Assembly (NCBI GenBank): GCA_964621445.1
Contig: CAZUNO010000002.1
Location: 62,001 to 126,000 of the forward strand
Direction: 5' to 3'
Source: CAZUNO01 sp964621445 [NCBI: Candidatus Hadarchaeota archaeon]
GTDB lineage: Archaea > CAYQAE01 > CAYVLA01
DNA: 64,000 nucleotides
Shown: positions 27,562 to 36,717 of the stretch, piece by piece
Position numbering within the stretch: the first letter of the stretch is position 1
Layout of the letters: the number at the start of each line of letters is the position of its first letter
Notes under the pieces: model-generated
The model's database searches: none
What the model saw: only the letters and a program-made list of their open reading frames with translations
Told to the model about the DNA's origin: nothing
Position numbers and translations under genes: made by a program

Positions 27562-29457
27562 TCACTTACCCTTTAACTGATCGGCGACGTACTCCAACCC
27601 CAGGTCCCTCAGTTTTCCAAAGGTTGGAACGCCATCTCCATCCCATCCGCACAGCTCATAGTACTCATCCAGCATCTCATCGAGTCTCACCACCATGCCC
27701 TCACAGGGCCCGCTCCTATGCGGTTCCTCCAAACAACGGGCAGGAAGGGAGTCATCCGCCCTACCAAATCCCTCTCGAACGTTGAATGCCCTGGTGAGGT
27801 TATCTATTCTCTCCCCTATCTCCAGGAATTTCCCCATGCTATATCCAAATCCGGTGGCTGCATTTACCATTTTCAAAACCGTATTTTCATCGTAGGCAAA
27901 GGAGGAGAAAAGGCATAGACCGGTGGAGTCCCAAACCACAGCTATATTTTCAGTCCCCGCCCTTACTTCCTGTGCTTTTCCCTCAGTGGTCTTGGGGTCC
28001 ATAGGGTCCCAACCCATCAGCTCCCTTCCCGCGGTCCAAGGGCGGAGGTGACAGGCACCCCTGTCGGATCTTGCATATGACAGGCCCATCCCCTGGGCTG
28101 CTCTGGGCATATATGCAGGGAACTCAAGCCCCTTTGTGTGCATTGCAAAGCGCTCGGAGTCCCCGCCGATCTCCTCTGCCGCTCTCTTAACGCCATTTCC
28201 AACCAGTTTACCCAATTTGCCTATTAGGGTTCCCGCCCTATTCACGGCTTCCAGAAGGGCCCCGCAGTCACCGAATTTCAGGTCCACGCCGTCTATATCT
28301 TCAGGCGAGATCAACCCCTTCTCTCGGCATTCCATGAGGAAGCCGATCGTATTTCCAACCGAGATGGTATCCATCCCGTAGTAATCCGAAAGGTAATCCC
28401 CTCTTGCTATGGTCTCCCGATCAGCGATCCCACACTGGGGGCCAAATGCCCAAACCGTCTCGTATTCCGGGCCTTCAGTCACAGTTCCGGCCATCGGACC
28501 TTCTGACACCACCCCGACATGGGCACACTGGATGGGGCAATTCCAGCAGGGACGGCTGCCGGGTGCCTCCCTCGGCACCCAGAGCTTCTTGGAAAAGGAT
28601 TCCCCGCTGACTGCCTCAACCTCTTCGAAACTGCCCTCTTGAAAATTCCTGGTCGGCCACCCTCCGGCCTCATTTATACCATGGATTATATTACAGGTCC
28701 CCCTGATCACAAGGGCCCCTTCCTTCGACCTGCTAGTTCTGAAATCCTCGGCTATCTTCCTATGGGCCTCCTTCACCGCCTCCAGGAAATTCTCCTCGTC
28801 CTTGACCAGATCTCCAGGTCCTTTAACATTACCACTCACAACTATGGCCTTTAGCCCCTTGGAGCCCATTACCGCCCCTGCTCCCCCACGGCCTGCCGCC
28901 CTCACCTCGGAAAGTATGCTTGCCAGCAATGCGCCACGCTCGCCGGCGGGGCCTATCTCAAGGACCTTTGAGCGCCGTTTTCCGGAGTGTTTATCCTTTA
29001 GAAACCGCTCAGTGGTGAAGGTATCCGCACCCCAGAGCCAACTTGCATCCTCCAATTCGCAACCATGTTCGTCTATTGCCAGGTACTTTGGATCCTCAGA
29101 CATTCCCTCGACAATAATTCCATCAAATCCAGACCACTTCAATTCTGGACCCCAAGACCCTCCACAATGGGAATCAAGCCATGTGCCGGTCAGAGGTGAT
29201 TTAGTGCAGATGCAGAAACGGTTACCTGTAGGGGCCCGGGTCCCAGTTAAGGGACCGGTCATGAACATGATTTTATTTTCCTCTCCAAGGGGATCAACGC
29301 CCCTTTTCATCTCCTGGAAAAGGGTTCCGGCGCAGTAACCCTTTCCTCCCAGAAGTGAATTTGTCATCTCACGGCTTGTTTCCTCCTCTTCCACAGTATC
29401 AGAGGATAGGTTAACTCTCAACATCTTTCCATTGAACCCAGACCAATCGGACGACAT
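27562..29457 (-). CDS. aor: Aldehyde:ferredoxin oxidoreductase (tungsten enzyme)
   Basis: Oxidises aldehydes to acids with ferredoxin as acceptor, using a bis-tungstopterin and a [4Fe-4S] cluster. The 631 residues match the family length. N-terminal tungstopterin motifs include MTGPLTGTRAPTGNRF and AAGRGGAGAVMGSKGLKA. The cluster ligands are PCWNCPIQC plus a later Cys in STGLCLF. It is a single-gene unit convergent with the ATPase gene. It indicates anaerobic metabolism; the aldehyde cannot be deduced. Confidence 0.93.
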   Translation of the reverse strand: MSSDWSGFNGKMLRVNLSSDTVEEEETSREMTNSLLGGKGYCAGTLFQEMKRGVDPLGEENKIMFMTGPLTGTRAPTGNRFCICTKSPLTGTWLDSHCGGSWGPELKWSGFDGIIVEGMSEDPKYLAIDEHGCELEDASWLWGADTFTTERFLKDKHSGKRRSKVLEIGPAGERGALLASILSEVRAAGRGGAGAVMGSKGLKAIVVSGNVKGPGDLVKDEENFLEAVKEAHRKIAEDFRTSRSKEGALVIRGTCNIIHGINEAGGWPTRNFQEGSFEEVEAVSGESFSKKLWVPREAPGSRPCWNCPIQCAHVGVVSEGPMAGTVTEGPEYETVWAFGPQCGIADRETIARGDYLSDYYGMDTISVGNTIGFLMECREKGLISPEDIDGVDLKFGDCGALLEAVNRAGTLIGKLGKLVGNGVKRAAEEIGGDSERFAMHTKGLEFPAYMPRAAQGMGLSYARSDRGACHLRPWTAGRELMGWDPMDPKTTEGKAQEVRAGTENIAVVWDSTGLCLFSSFAYDENTVLKMVNAATGFGYSMGKFLEIGERIDNLTRAFNVREGFGRADDSLPARCLEEPHRSGPCEGMVVRLDEMLDEYYELCGWDGDGVPTFGKLRDLGLEYVADQLKGK

Positions 29458-29500
29458 GAAGGGTGTAACCTCCCTTATCTCATTTAACTATTGGCAGTGA

Positions 29501-30274
29501 TTAGTAGGTTGGAGATTCCTCATACATTATGAGGAAAAGCTTCACCACCATGGCAACCAGGCCAAATATAATTCCAGCTATGATTACCATCATTAGAGGC
29601 CCGATTTTATCCCTTGAGCCGAACTCTACATAAACCCTGGCCTGTTCAGCACTCCTTTCGGTGAATACCCAGGTTATGGTCTGGGCGTCCTCGGTGAAGG
29701 GCAGCACGGTTACATTTTCCGTGGGAAGGAAATTTGACACAACCTCCCCAGGGGGCAGGTGGACGAGGACTTTGGTTTTGTTCGATACAAGATTGCATTC
29801 TGCAGTTACCATCGAGAATCTCTTACGGCTTCCTCCTCCTACCAGAAATGGATTCGCGTAATGCCTTACATCCTCCACTACATCCAGAAGCTTTATCTCG
29901 GTGTTAATCCAGGCCATCTCATCACATTGGGAAAGATCGAGGAACAGCTCCGTCCTATCCTTTGCGAATTGTGGATCCTGAACTGCCTTGCATCCCCCCA
30001 GTGTAACCTTGAACCTATCCTCGGGAGTTAGGATCTCCCCCGGTCCCTCGAATATATGGTCGATGCCAAAGGGATAGGTTATCTTCACCTGTCCATTCCA
30101 GTTCTTTACTCCCTCAATTGACATATGGTGTTCTAGATTGACCTCTCCATCCTTTTCAAACTGAATTTCAAACTGCTGAAAGGAAATCAAAGGCTTAGTA
30201 TACTCCCCACCGACATTAACGGAAACAAGTAATAATGACAGAAGGAGCCCCAGCCTCACCGGTTTCCCGCTCAT
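29501..30274 (-). CDS. Secreted, membrane-anchored protein of unknown function
   Basis: 257 residues: signal/TM at residues about 6-24, an extracytoplasmic beta-rich domain (about 25-215) with four cysteines, and a C-terminal TM helix (LMMVIIAGIIFGLVAMVV) with a short tail. The ectodomain contains N-x-S/T sequons. No family recognised. It lies upstream of the aldehyde oxidoreductase gene on the same strand (43 bp gap), but a shared function is not evident. Confidence 0.65.
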   Translation of the reverse strand: MSGKPVRLGLLLSLLLVSVNVGGEYTKPLISFQQFEIQFEKDGEVNLEHHMSIEGVKNWNGQVKITYPFGIDHIFEGPGEILTPEDRFKVTLGGCKAVQDPQFAKDRTELFLDLSQCDEMAWINTEIKLLDVVEDVRHYANPFLVGGGSRKRFSMVTAECNLVSNKTKVLVHLPPGEVVSNFLPTENVTVLPFTEDAQTITWVFTERSAEQARVYVEFGSRDKIGPLMMVIIAGIIFGLVAMVVKLFLIMYEESPTY

Positions 30275-30334
30275 GTTTCCAGCCCACCCATTTCTAGAAT
30301 GCTTTTCACATTGAAATAGTAGGCCATCGACCTC

Positions 30335-30859
30335 CTAAATCTTGTTGGATAGCTTCCTAACAGCCTCTATCAAAGCTCCTTCCTCAAAAAGCAAGGCCAC
30401 CACGGGAATCCTCACCACCTTCTCAAGCGTATTTGCGGCGATCGGTCCACAGATTATCCCCTTCATCTTCTCCCTTTCAGCCCGTATACCCTGAATGATC
30501 TCCTCCTCTATAGTCATTGCCGGATATTCTCGGATGGCTATGGGCTTCGATTTGCCTTCCAGGGAAACAGTCCGCCTTAAGGTATCCAGAGCCCCTCTTG
30601 CGGTTATCACGCCTATAGTCAGCTCCACCTCGGCACGGTCTATTTTTCTCATGGACCTAACCAACTTCCTGAGACTGGAAAGCATGAAGTCCTCCCTCGT
30701 TCCGGCCAATATCTTGTATAGTGTGTTCTTGGGAATGACCTCCGTCCTATCACAGAACTCCTTGGCGGATAGATTCCTCTCCGCCAGGAATGTCTTTATT
30801 GCCTCCACTAGCTCGTCCGTCGATTCAATTGAGGCCATCAGCACATCGTCAGCATCCAT
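30335..30859 (-). CDS. HTH transcriptional regulator
   Basis: 174 residues. An Xre-like helix-turn-helix occupies about 15-65 (LSAKEFCDRTEVIPKNTLYKI), followed by a C-terminal domain of about 100 residues (TIGVITARGALDTLRR ... GIICGPIAANTLEKVV) that looks like a ligand or effector domain. It is divergent from a four-gene solute ABC operon with a shared, symmetric promoter region, so it probably controls that operon. The ligand is unknown. Confidence 0.75.
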   Translation of the reverse strand: MDADDVLMASIESTDELVEAIKTFLAERNLSAKEFCDRTEVIPKNTLYKILAGTREDFMLSSLRKLVRSMRKIDRAEVELTIGVITARGALDTLRRTVSLEGKSKPIAIREYPAMTIEEEIIQGIRAEREKMKGIICGPIAANTLEKVVRIPVVALLFEEGALIEAVRKLSNKI

Positions 30860-30896
30860 TTATTTTCCTCCCAGGAAAAATTGATCGAATATACTA

Positions 30897-30952
30897 TTAA
30901 GCTTTTTCCTATTAAGGTTAATTATATTCCTCATACAGAAAAAGCTTTTAAG
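30897..30952. promoter_or_regulatory. Divergent promoter with inverted AAGCTT-centred elements
   Basis: TTAAGCTTTTT (30897-30907) and AAAAAGCTTTTAA (30939-30951) are near mirror images about 42 bp apart. The right one contains CTTTTAAG, a TATA-like box 29-36 bp before the ABC operon start; the left one can serve the HTH gene on the other strand. The symmetry suggests paired promoters and binding sites for the adjacent regulator. Confidence 0.45.
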
Positions 30953-30980
30953 ATAGTCTCATGCCCGGTTTCCGGTGACA

Positions 30981-31964
30981 ATGTTGAATATCCGAAGCCT
31001 TGGGGCCATTATCGTGACAACCGCCCTGGTGACCCTAGCAGCAGCTTGCATAATGACGCCGGAGGAGGCCCACATTAGATATGGTGGTCAGTACTATCCG
31101 GGGGAGTTCCTACTTTACGGTTTAGGGGAGGAATTCTGGAATGAATACGACCTTAACGTAAGCCATATCATCTTCAGCTCGGCCGGAGAAAGTAACCAAG
31201 CCCTCATATCGGGTGATATCGACATTAACTGTGGAGCCGATAGTAGAACCGTTGCCCTGTTCAATGCCATACCGGACCAAGCTCTGGTCATAGGTACCGT
31301 TCAGAGAGGGAACAGGTACTCCACTGTAGTTAGAAAGGATAGTGAATATCAAAATTGGAACGACCTGAAGGGAGAAAAGATAGGATTAAAACTCGGGACT
31401 GGAGCGGAGGGCGTACTCCGCAAGTATTTCGACCAGGAAGGTCTGGGCTGGAATGACTACGAATGGATCAATCTGAATGTGGAGGACATGATCGCCAACC
31501 TCGAGCAAGGCACGATAGAGGCATTTCACGCCTGGGAATTCACACCTTCGATTGCTGAGGCAAAGGGCGTGGGCGTTGTAATGAGAACCTATGGAGACGT
31601 GGCCCTGGTACCGGCATCTATCCACACTACTAAGGAGTTCGCCAAGAATAACCGGGATGCAGTGGTTCGATTTCTAGCCGCACACCTTGAGAAGGCGGAT
31701 ATGATCGCAAATGATCCCCAAAATGCAGCCGGGATAGCCTCCGCGGCGGCGGACGAAATGGGCCTTGATGTATCAGAGGACGCATTCATTAGGGTCTTTG
31801 GAAGGATCAACTTCCAGATAGAGTTCAACGAGACGGTCATAGACGCCATTAGATCAACAGCTCAGTTCCTTGAATCCGAGGGCAAGATCGAGGAAGCCCC
31901 CGAAATAGTTGCAGATTCGAGTTATCTCGAGGAAGCCAAGGAACTCTACGAAAGCAGGAAATAG
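30981..31964 (+). CDS. ABC transporter substrate-binding lipoprotein, SsuA/NMT1-like
   Basis: A signal peptide ends in a lipobox (LAAAC, Cys at about residue 23), so the protein is probably lipid-anchored outside the cell. The rest has the periplasmic-binding-protein fold of the nitrate/sulfonate/taurine/thiamine-precursor group (ALISGDIDINCGADS; NDLKGEKIGL; TKEFAKNN). The ATG at 30981 follows a TATA-like box by 29-36 bp; GTG at 30975 is also possible. The substrate is not certain: alkanesulfonate, taurine or a pyrimidine precursor. Confidence 0.85.
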   Translation: MLNIRSLGAIIVTTALVTLAAACIMTPEEAHIRYGGQYYPGEFLLYGLGEEFWNEYDLNVSHIIFSSAGESNQALISGDIDINCGADSRTVALFNAIPDQALVIGTVQRGNRYSTVVRKDSEYQNWNDLKGEKIGLKLGTGAEGVLRKYFDQEGLGWNDYEWINLNVEDMIANLEQGTIEAFHAWEFTPSIAEAKGVGVVMRTYGDVALVPASIHTTKEFAKNNRDAVVRFLAAHLEKADMIANDPQNAAGIASAAADEMGLDVSEDAFIRVFGRINFQIEFNETVIDAIRSTAQFLESEGKIEEAPEIVADSSYLEEAKELYESRK

Positions 31965-31978
31965 GTTTGTGAAAGAGA

Positions 31979-32785
31979 ATGCAGGAGAGCGGATTTAAGA
32001 AACACATCTATGAGTTTCTCTCCTTCGTCCTCCCTCTCCTGATATTTGCTGCAGCATGGGAATCCATATCTCGATCTGGCTTCATTAAACCCATATTATT
32101 GCCACCGCCCTCGGATATTCTGAATCGAATCTACCTGGAGGCCACCAAGGGAGCCGGGGAGATCGGTGTTTTTGACCACGTCTTCAACAGCCTTTATCGA
32201 TTGGTCCTCGGCTTCACAACCGGAGCATCGGTTGGCGCCCTCACTGGATTGGCGATGGGGACCAACAAGGCCATATACAGGTATCTTAATCCAATAGTAA
32301 GCGTCCTCATGCCGGTTCCGGGGATCACCTGGACCCCCATATTGGTCCTGGTTCTTGGATTTGGCGACCCAACCCTGATCACCATCACCTTCATAGCCTC
32401 CTTTTTCCCGGTCGTCTATAATACGGCTAGCGGTGTCCGCAGTGTTAACCGCGATTTCCTTCGAGCTGGGAGCATAATGGGTGCGAGAAGGACCGATACC
32501 TTCTTTCGCATACTTGTTCCTGCCAGCGCCGCCTACATCATTACTGGCCTCAAACTCGGGCTCGCCCGGGGCTGGAGAACACTCATAGCGTGCGAAATGA
32601 TCGCTGCTGCCCTCAAAGGTCTCGGCTACTGGATATTCGACGCAAAGGAATACCTGAGGACCGATATCATATATGGCGGCATACTGGTGATGGCGGTGAT
32701 ATTCGTCCTTGTGGACAGGATAGGATTTGCCTTCCTGGAAAGAAGAACCATAGAAAAATGGGGGATGGCAACTGAAATCTCTTAA
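31979..32785 (+). CDS. ABC transporter permease, SsuC/TauC type (1)
   Basis: 268 residues with about six TM helices and the EAA-type loop AGSIMGARRTDTFFRILVPA that contacts the ATPase. Fourteen bases after the binding-protein gene. A second, related permease follows, so the membrane pore is probably a heterodimer. Confidence 0.88.
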   Translation: MQESGFKKHIYEFLSFVLPLLIFAAAWESISRSGFIKPILLPPPSDILNRIYLEATKGAGEIGVFDHVFNSLYRLVLGFTTGASVGALTGLAMGTNKAIYRYLNPIVSVLMPVPGITWTPILVLVLGFGDPTLITITFIASFFPVVYNTASGVRSVNRDFLRAGSIMGARRTDTFFRILVPASAAYIITGLKLGLARGWRTLIACEMIAAALKGLGYWIFDAKEYLRTDIIYGGILVMAVIFVLVDRIGFAFLERRTIEKWGMATEIS

Positions 32786-32828
32786 CGGGACACGGAAGCT
32801 GAAGGATTTCACGATCTTCCTCCTCCCC

Positions 32829-33548
32829 ATGGCCTCCTTGGTAGCGATTTGGTGGGTCACATATCATCTTGACATAATACGAGTTCTGCCCTCGCCAGCC
32901 GAAGTTGCCTCCACATTGGTTGGCGAATGGTCAATGCTGGCCTCAGATTTGGCCACTAGCGCCTTTAGAATCGCTATCGGGTTCTCCATCGCCATGATCA
33001 TGGGCATACCAATCGGTCTGCTGATGGGCACCAACCGATATGCTTACTTCCTCCTAAGACCCGTCTTCGCGCTACTACTTCCAGTTCCAACCCTGGCCTG
33101 GGTTCCAATCCTACTTATTTTGTGGGGCATAGGCAATCAGACCATCATCTTTGCCATATTCCTTGGAGGATTCTTCAGCATTACCTACAATACGGCCACT
33201 GGCGTACGCAGTATAGATAAGGACCTGATTCTAGCCGCCAAGGTAATGGGGGCCTCAAGATGGGGCCTTCTCAAGAAGGTTCTGCTTCCGGGGTCAATGG
33301 TTTCCATGTTGGCCGGGCTCAGGCTGGCGGTGGGTTATTCCTGGAGAGCCTTGGTTGGGGCTGAGATGCTAGCTGCGGCCAATGCAGGGTTGGGGTTTAG
33401 AGTTTTCAATGCCCGGAGGTTTATGGCAGTTGACGTAATGTTTGCCAGTTTAGTAATAATCATGATCGCAGGATTCTTCATGGAGCGTTTCCTAATAGCT
33501 CCCCTTGAGGAGAGGACGGTGAAGAGATGGGGAATGCTGAGGATATAG
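32829..33548 (+). CDS. ABC transporter permease, SsuC/TauC type (2)
   Basis: 239 residues from the first ATG, with the loop AAKVMGASRWGLLKKVLLPG. The ATG falls inside TM1: the frame is open upstream to a stop at 32751 and encodes a sensible basic N terminus and TM1 start (KLKDFTIFLLP), but has no ATG, GTG or TTG there. A CTG at 32772 is the best upstream candidate. Read as true, the gene starts at a non-standard codon; otherwise TM1 is trimmed. Confidence 0.85.
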   Translation: MASLVAIWWVTYHLDIIRVLPSPAEVASTLVGEWSMLASDLATSAFRIAIGFSIAMIMGIPIGLLMGTNRYAYFLLRPVFALLLPVPTLAWVPILLILWGIGNQTIIFAIFLGGFFSITYNTATGVRSIDKDLILAAKVMGASRWGLLKKVLLPGSMVSMLAGLRLAVGYSWRALVGAEMLAAANAGLGFRVFNARRFMAVDVMFASLVIIMIAGFFMERFLIAPLEERTVKRWGMLRI

Positions 33549-34357
33549 TTCGCTCCAGCAAATACAAACTGGAAGCCAGAAATATCCGCAAGGAGTTCAA
33601 TGACGGCGAATCAAGCGTCGTGGCCATCGAAGATCTCAACCTTTCGGTCGATCAAAGCGAGTTCTGCGTACTTGTCGGGCCTTCAGGATGCGGTAAATCC
33701 ACTTTTCTATATCTTGCCGCCGGCTTCGAAAAGCCCACCTCGGGTGAAATACTTCTGAATGGGACACCGATTGATGGCCCTGGTCCCGATCGCGGATTTG
33801 TTTTCCAGGAATTCGCCCTCTACCCCTGGAAGACAGTGCTATCAAACGTGAGTTTCGGTCTGGAGATTCAGGGAATGGACAAGACAGAAGCAAGGAAAAG
33901 GGCCGAGAAGTACATAAGGACAATAGGTTTAGAGGGCTTCGAAAACTCCTATCCCCATACTCTATCCGGGGGAATGAAGCAGCGCGTTGGCATTGCTCGG
34001 GCCCTGGCCTACGACCCCGAAGTGCTTTTAATGGATGAGCCTTTTGGCTCTCTTGATGCCCAGACCAAGAAGCTGATGCAACAGGAGCTGCTCAGGGTAT
34101 GGACGGAGACCCAAAAAACTGTACTTTACGTGACCCATAGCGTGGTCGAGGCTTCCTTTCTGGCTGACCGTGTCGTCGTTCTCACCGCCAGGCCTTCCCG
34201 CGTGAAGGGCATAATCGATATCGACATTCCACGTCCACGTAGCTACACCGACGATGACTACCTCGATGTGAGGGAGAGGATCCTATCCCTACTTGACGAG
34301 GAAGTGGAAAGGGCATTCGAAAAGGACAGGGGACGGGCCGAAGAACCCAAAACCTGA
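33527..34357 (+). CDS. ABC transporter ATP-binding protein, SsuB/TauB type
   Basis: 276 residues. Walker A GPSGCGKST, Q-loop FQEFALYPW, signature LSGGMKQRVGIARAL, Walker B LLMDEPFGSLD and H-loop YVTHSVVEA. Its ATG overlaps the end of the second permease by 22 bases and has GGTGAAG upstream. Final gene of the importer operon that begins at 30981. Confidence 0.92.
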   Translation: MGNAEDIVRSSKYKLEARNIRKEFNDGESSVVAIEDLNLSVDQSEFCVLVGPSGCGKSTFLYLAAGFEKPTSGEILLNGTPIDGPGPDRGFVFQEFALYPWKTVLSNVSFGLEIQGMDKTEARKRAEKYIRTIGLEGFENSYPHTLSGGMKQRVGIARALAYDPEVLLMDEPFGSLDAQTKKLMQQELLRVWTETQKTVLYVTHSVVEASFLADRVVVLTARPSRVKGIIDIDIPRPRSYTDDDYLDVRERILSLLDEEVERAFEKDRGRAEEPKT

Positions 34358-34358
34358 A

Positions 34359-35108
34359 TTACTCGATGAGGAAGGAAAGCTCCCGTTCCACCACGCTGTT
34401 TTCAAGTTTCTCGTACCTCTCAAGACTTCCAACGTCGTACCAGAAGGAGTCCGTGAGGTAACCCTCAACCTTGTCCCCCTCTTCTATCAATTGGGGTATC
34501 ACCTCGCCGGTGAGGTCGACGCTCAATTTATCGCCGGCCTTCCTCTTCCGGGCCTCGATCTCCTCAACCAACTCGATGGCCCTTCTGTTTAGACAAAAGA
34601 TTCCCATGGCTACTGGTCTGCCCAACATGGGTTTCTCAACGAAACCCATTAGTTCATTGTCCGGGCCCAGGTCAGCAACTCCGACCCTAACCGGGAAATC
34701 GCGAGCCAAAACCACGGTACATGCTGAATCAGTCTCGATATGATTTTTCCAAAGTTCCCCCATGTCAACGGCGGAGAGTATATCCCCGTAATATACGATG
34801 AAATTCTCCTCTAGATCATCCTTGGCGTTTAAAAGAGCTCCACCGGTTCCAGTGACCTCCTGGCTATCCTGTATATACTTGAAATGCGCATTAAACCTTC
34901 CACCCTGATTGAAATAATTGGTAATTTGATTGGCTCGATAATTGATAAGCATGATAATATCATCGAAACCGTGATGGGTCAGCAACCTGACAACCCACTC
35001 CAGGAGTGGTTTCTCCTGATGGCCAACGGGGACCATGGTCTTCTGGAAATAATAGGTAAGCGGACGTAGCCTTACGCCTTCTCCTCCGCAGAGAACAACT
35101 GCCTGCAT
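34359..35108 (-). CDS. Sugar-phosphate nucleotidyltransferase
   Basis: 249 residues with the pyrophosphorylase signature VVLCGGEGVRLRPLT, catalytic Lys in FQKTMVPVG, YYGDILS (metal Asp), FVEKPMLGR and SFWYDVGSLERY. It forms an NDP-sugar from NTP and a sugar 1-phosphate. Glucose-1-phosphate thymidylyl/uridylyl- or mannose-1-phosphate guanylyltransferase activity cannot be told apart here. Probably feeds the glycosyltransferases of the window. Confidence 0.87.
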   Translation of the reverse strand: MQAVVLCGGEGVRLRPLTYYFQKTMVPVGHQEKPLLEWVVRLLTHHGFDDIIMLINYRANQITNYFNQGGRFNAHFKYIQDSQEVTGTGGALLNAKDDLEENFIVYYGDILSAVDMGELWKNHIETDSACTVVLARDFPVRVGVADLGPDNELMGFVEKPMLGRPVAMGIFCLNRRAIELVEEIEARKRKAGDKLSVDLTGEVIPQLIEEGDKVEGYLTDSFWYDVGSLERYEKLENSVVERELSFLIE

Positions 35109-35192
35109 GTTCCTATTTTTGAGCGTCTATTGAAAAAACTCCCCGAAAATACGGTTATCGAATAAGCTTACCCGGATACAAAATGCTTCAAT

Positions 35193-35204
35193 ACAAATTT
35201 ATTT
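35193..35204 (+). promoter_or_regulatory. TATA-like box for the nuclease-like gene
   Basis: ACAAATTTATTT lies 23-34 bp upstream of the GTG at 35227, consistent with a short leader. Confidence 0.4.
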
Positions 35205-35226
35205 CACCTGGACCCGGAGTAAAAAC

Positions 35227-35856
35227 GTGGAGGATGACCCAAGTGAAGCCCAGCTGGTTCCCGCCGCCAGATCCTTTCTGGGTTCTCTAGCAAAGGAACA
35301 CCTCATAGCTCAGGAAGTGCCGTCCCCGTGGGGTAGACCCGATCTAATTGCTCTGAGTGCGGAGGTCTTTCTCGATAATGTGGAGCCGCTTTCTAGAAAA
35401 TCGTTGAACATCGTGCATAAGATTCGTGGCAACGGTCCAATGAATATTAGCACGCTTTCAGACCGGCTGGGCCTGGCCGAAAAGACCGTTGACAGGCTTC
35501 TCGAAATACCCTTGTCGAGAGGACTCGTGGAAAAAAGGGACGGGGAATTCACTTCGGCAAATGTCTTAAGATGCCCAGAGCACATCATAGCTGTGGAGAT
35601 AAAGGTAAGCGATTGGATCTCGGGTCTACGTCAAGCCCGTAGATACAAGTCATTTGCTGACCAAGTCTACCTATTTCTGGGTAAGAACCCCTCCACATTG
35701 GACCATGATGTATTCCGTGAACAAGGCCTGGGAGTTGCCGAGATAGGCCCTCACCCCACCCTCCTGATAGAAGCCGGGGACTCCACTAAGGAAAACGTAC
35801 CCACGGCTAGGGGAATAATCACCGAGAACGCTCGGCGTATTTTTGGATCTAGGTAA
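35227..35856 (+). CDS. PD-(D/E)XK nuclease-like protein with inserted winged helix
   Basis: 209 residues, no named family recognised. GRPDLIAL gives a candidate metal Asp at about residue 39, and VEIKVSDW gives E-x-K at about 124-126, followed by the helix GLRQARRYKSFADQVYL typical of PD-(D/E)XK cores. Between them, residues about 55-105 form a winged-helix-like segment (NISTLSDRLGLAEKTVDRLL). The E-x-K spacing and helix resemble restriction-like and Mrr-like folds. It might be a DNA-targeted nuclease or a catalytically repurposed regulator. GTG start with GGAG upstream. The last eight bases overlap the convergent isomerase gene. Confidence 0.55.
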   Translation: MEDDPSEAQLVPAARSFLGSLAKEHLIAQEVPSPWGRPDLIALSAEVFLDNVEPLSRKSLNIVHKIRGNGPMNISTLSDRLGLAEKTVDRLLEIPLSRGLVEKRDGEFTSANVLRCPEHIIAVEIKVSDWISGLRQARRYKSFADQVYLFLGKNPSTLDHDVFREQGLGVAEIGPHPTLLIEAGDSTKENVPTARGIITENARRIFGSR

Positions 35857-36661
35857 ATACTTCCCTTAGGTACTCAAGGCTTTTTCTGGCGATCTTTTTG
35901 GGCCCTGGGGAGAAATCAAAGACCTCTACTGACACATAGCCGTCGTAGCCGGTGTCGTGCAAAGCATCCGCGATGGGCACGAAATCTGTATTCCCGAATC
36001 CCGGTCCCAACTTGTTTTCATCATTTACATGGACATGGGCAAACTTGCCCTCCGCACTGCGGATAATCGAGGGGATATCCTTTTCCTCGCTGCTCATGGC
36101 CTTAATATCCAAGATGGCCTTGAAGTTGGGGTGATCAATTTCATCGACCATTCTCAGGGCATCGTCAACGGTATTTATGAAATCGGTCTCTTCAGGGGCC
36201 AGGGCTTCTATACATAGGGTAACCCCCTTTTCCTCCGCCTCGGGGAGGCACCTTGAGAAGGAATCCTTCGCTAGTTCCCAGGCCTCGTCATACGAGATGC
36301 CTTCAACAACGTTCCTTTGCTTCGGAGAACCAATGACCATGACTTGACCACCGATATCTCCACAAAACCGGGTGAGTTTCTGCAGATATTCATAGGTCTT
36401 GCTACGTATAGAGGTATCGGGGTGATTGATGTAAAGACCTTCCGGCTTGACAAGGAGCCAGTGGAGACCCACTATGTCAAGGCCCAGCTCATCTGCGTTG
36501 TTTGCCAGAGATGTTCTCTCCTCTTTGGAAACCTCAACCACGGACTCACACATGGTAAATGGGGCGATTTCAACGCCGTCGTAACCCGTGGATTTGGCGA
36601 ACTCCATTACATCCTCAATATCCCAATCCTCAAACATCTCATTGCAGATCGAAAACCTCAT
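35849..36661 (-). CDS. Sugar phosphate isomerase/epimerase (AP-endonuclease-2-like TIM barrel)
   Basis: 270 residues with the barrel motifs YDGVEIAPF, IVGLHWLL, LCIEAL, AILDIKAM, HVHVNDEN and YVSVEVFDF; the acidic and His residues bind a divalent metal. Similar to IolE/IolI and hydroxypyruvate/tagatose epimerases. Probably cotranscribed with the MtaA-like gene just upstream (56 bp). An IolB-like gene at 42746 makes inositol- or deoxyglucuronate-related chemistry a possibility. Confidence 0.8.
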   Translation of the reverse strand: MRFSICNEMFEDWDIEDVMEFAKSTGYDGVEIAPFTMCESVVEVSKEERTSLANNADELGLDIVGLHWLLVKPEGLYINHPDTSIRSKTYEYLQKLTRFCGDIGGQVMVIGSPKQRNVVEGISYDEAWELAKDSFSRCLPEAEEKGVTLCIEALAPEETDFINTVDDALRMVDEIDHPNFKAILDIKAMSSEEKDIPSIIRSAEGKFAHVHVNDENKLGPGFGNTDFVPIADALHDTGYDGYVSVEVFDFSPGPKKIARKSLEYLREVFT

Positions 36662-36717
36662 ATTATCCCGAAAGCGGTCTTGGACTGCCGCTGATTAATA
36701 TCTTGCCTAATGCGTAC

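Noticed and set aside
32096-32860. Minus-strand 254-codon frame across the permease genes
   Set aside because: Antisense of two clear membrane permeases; composition atypical of proteins.
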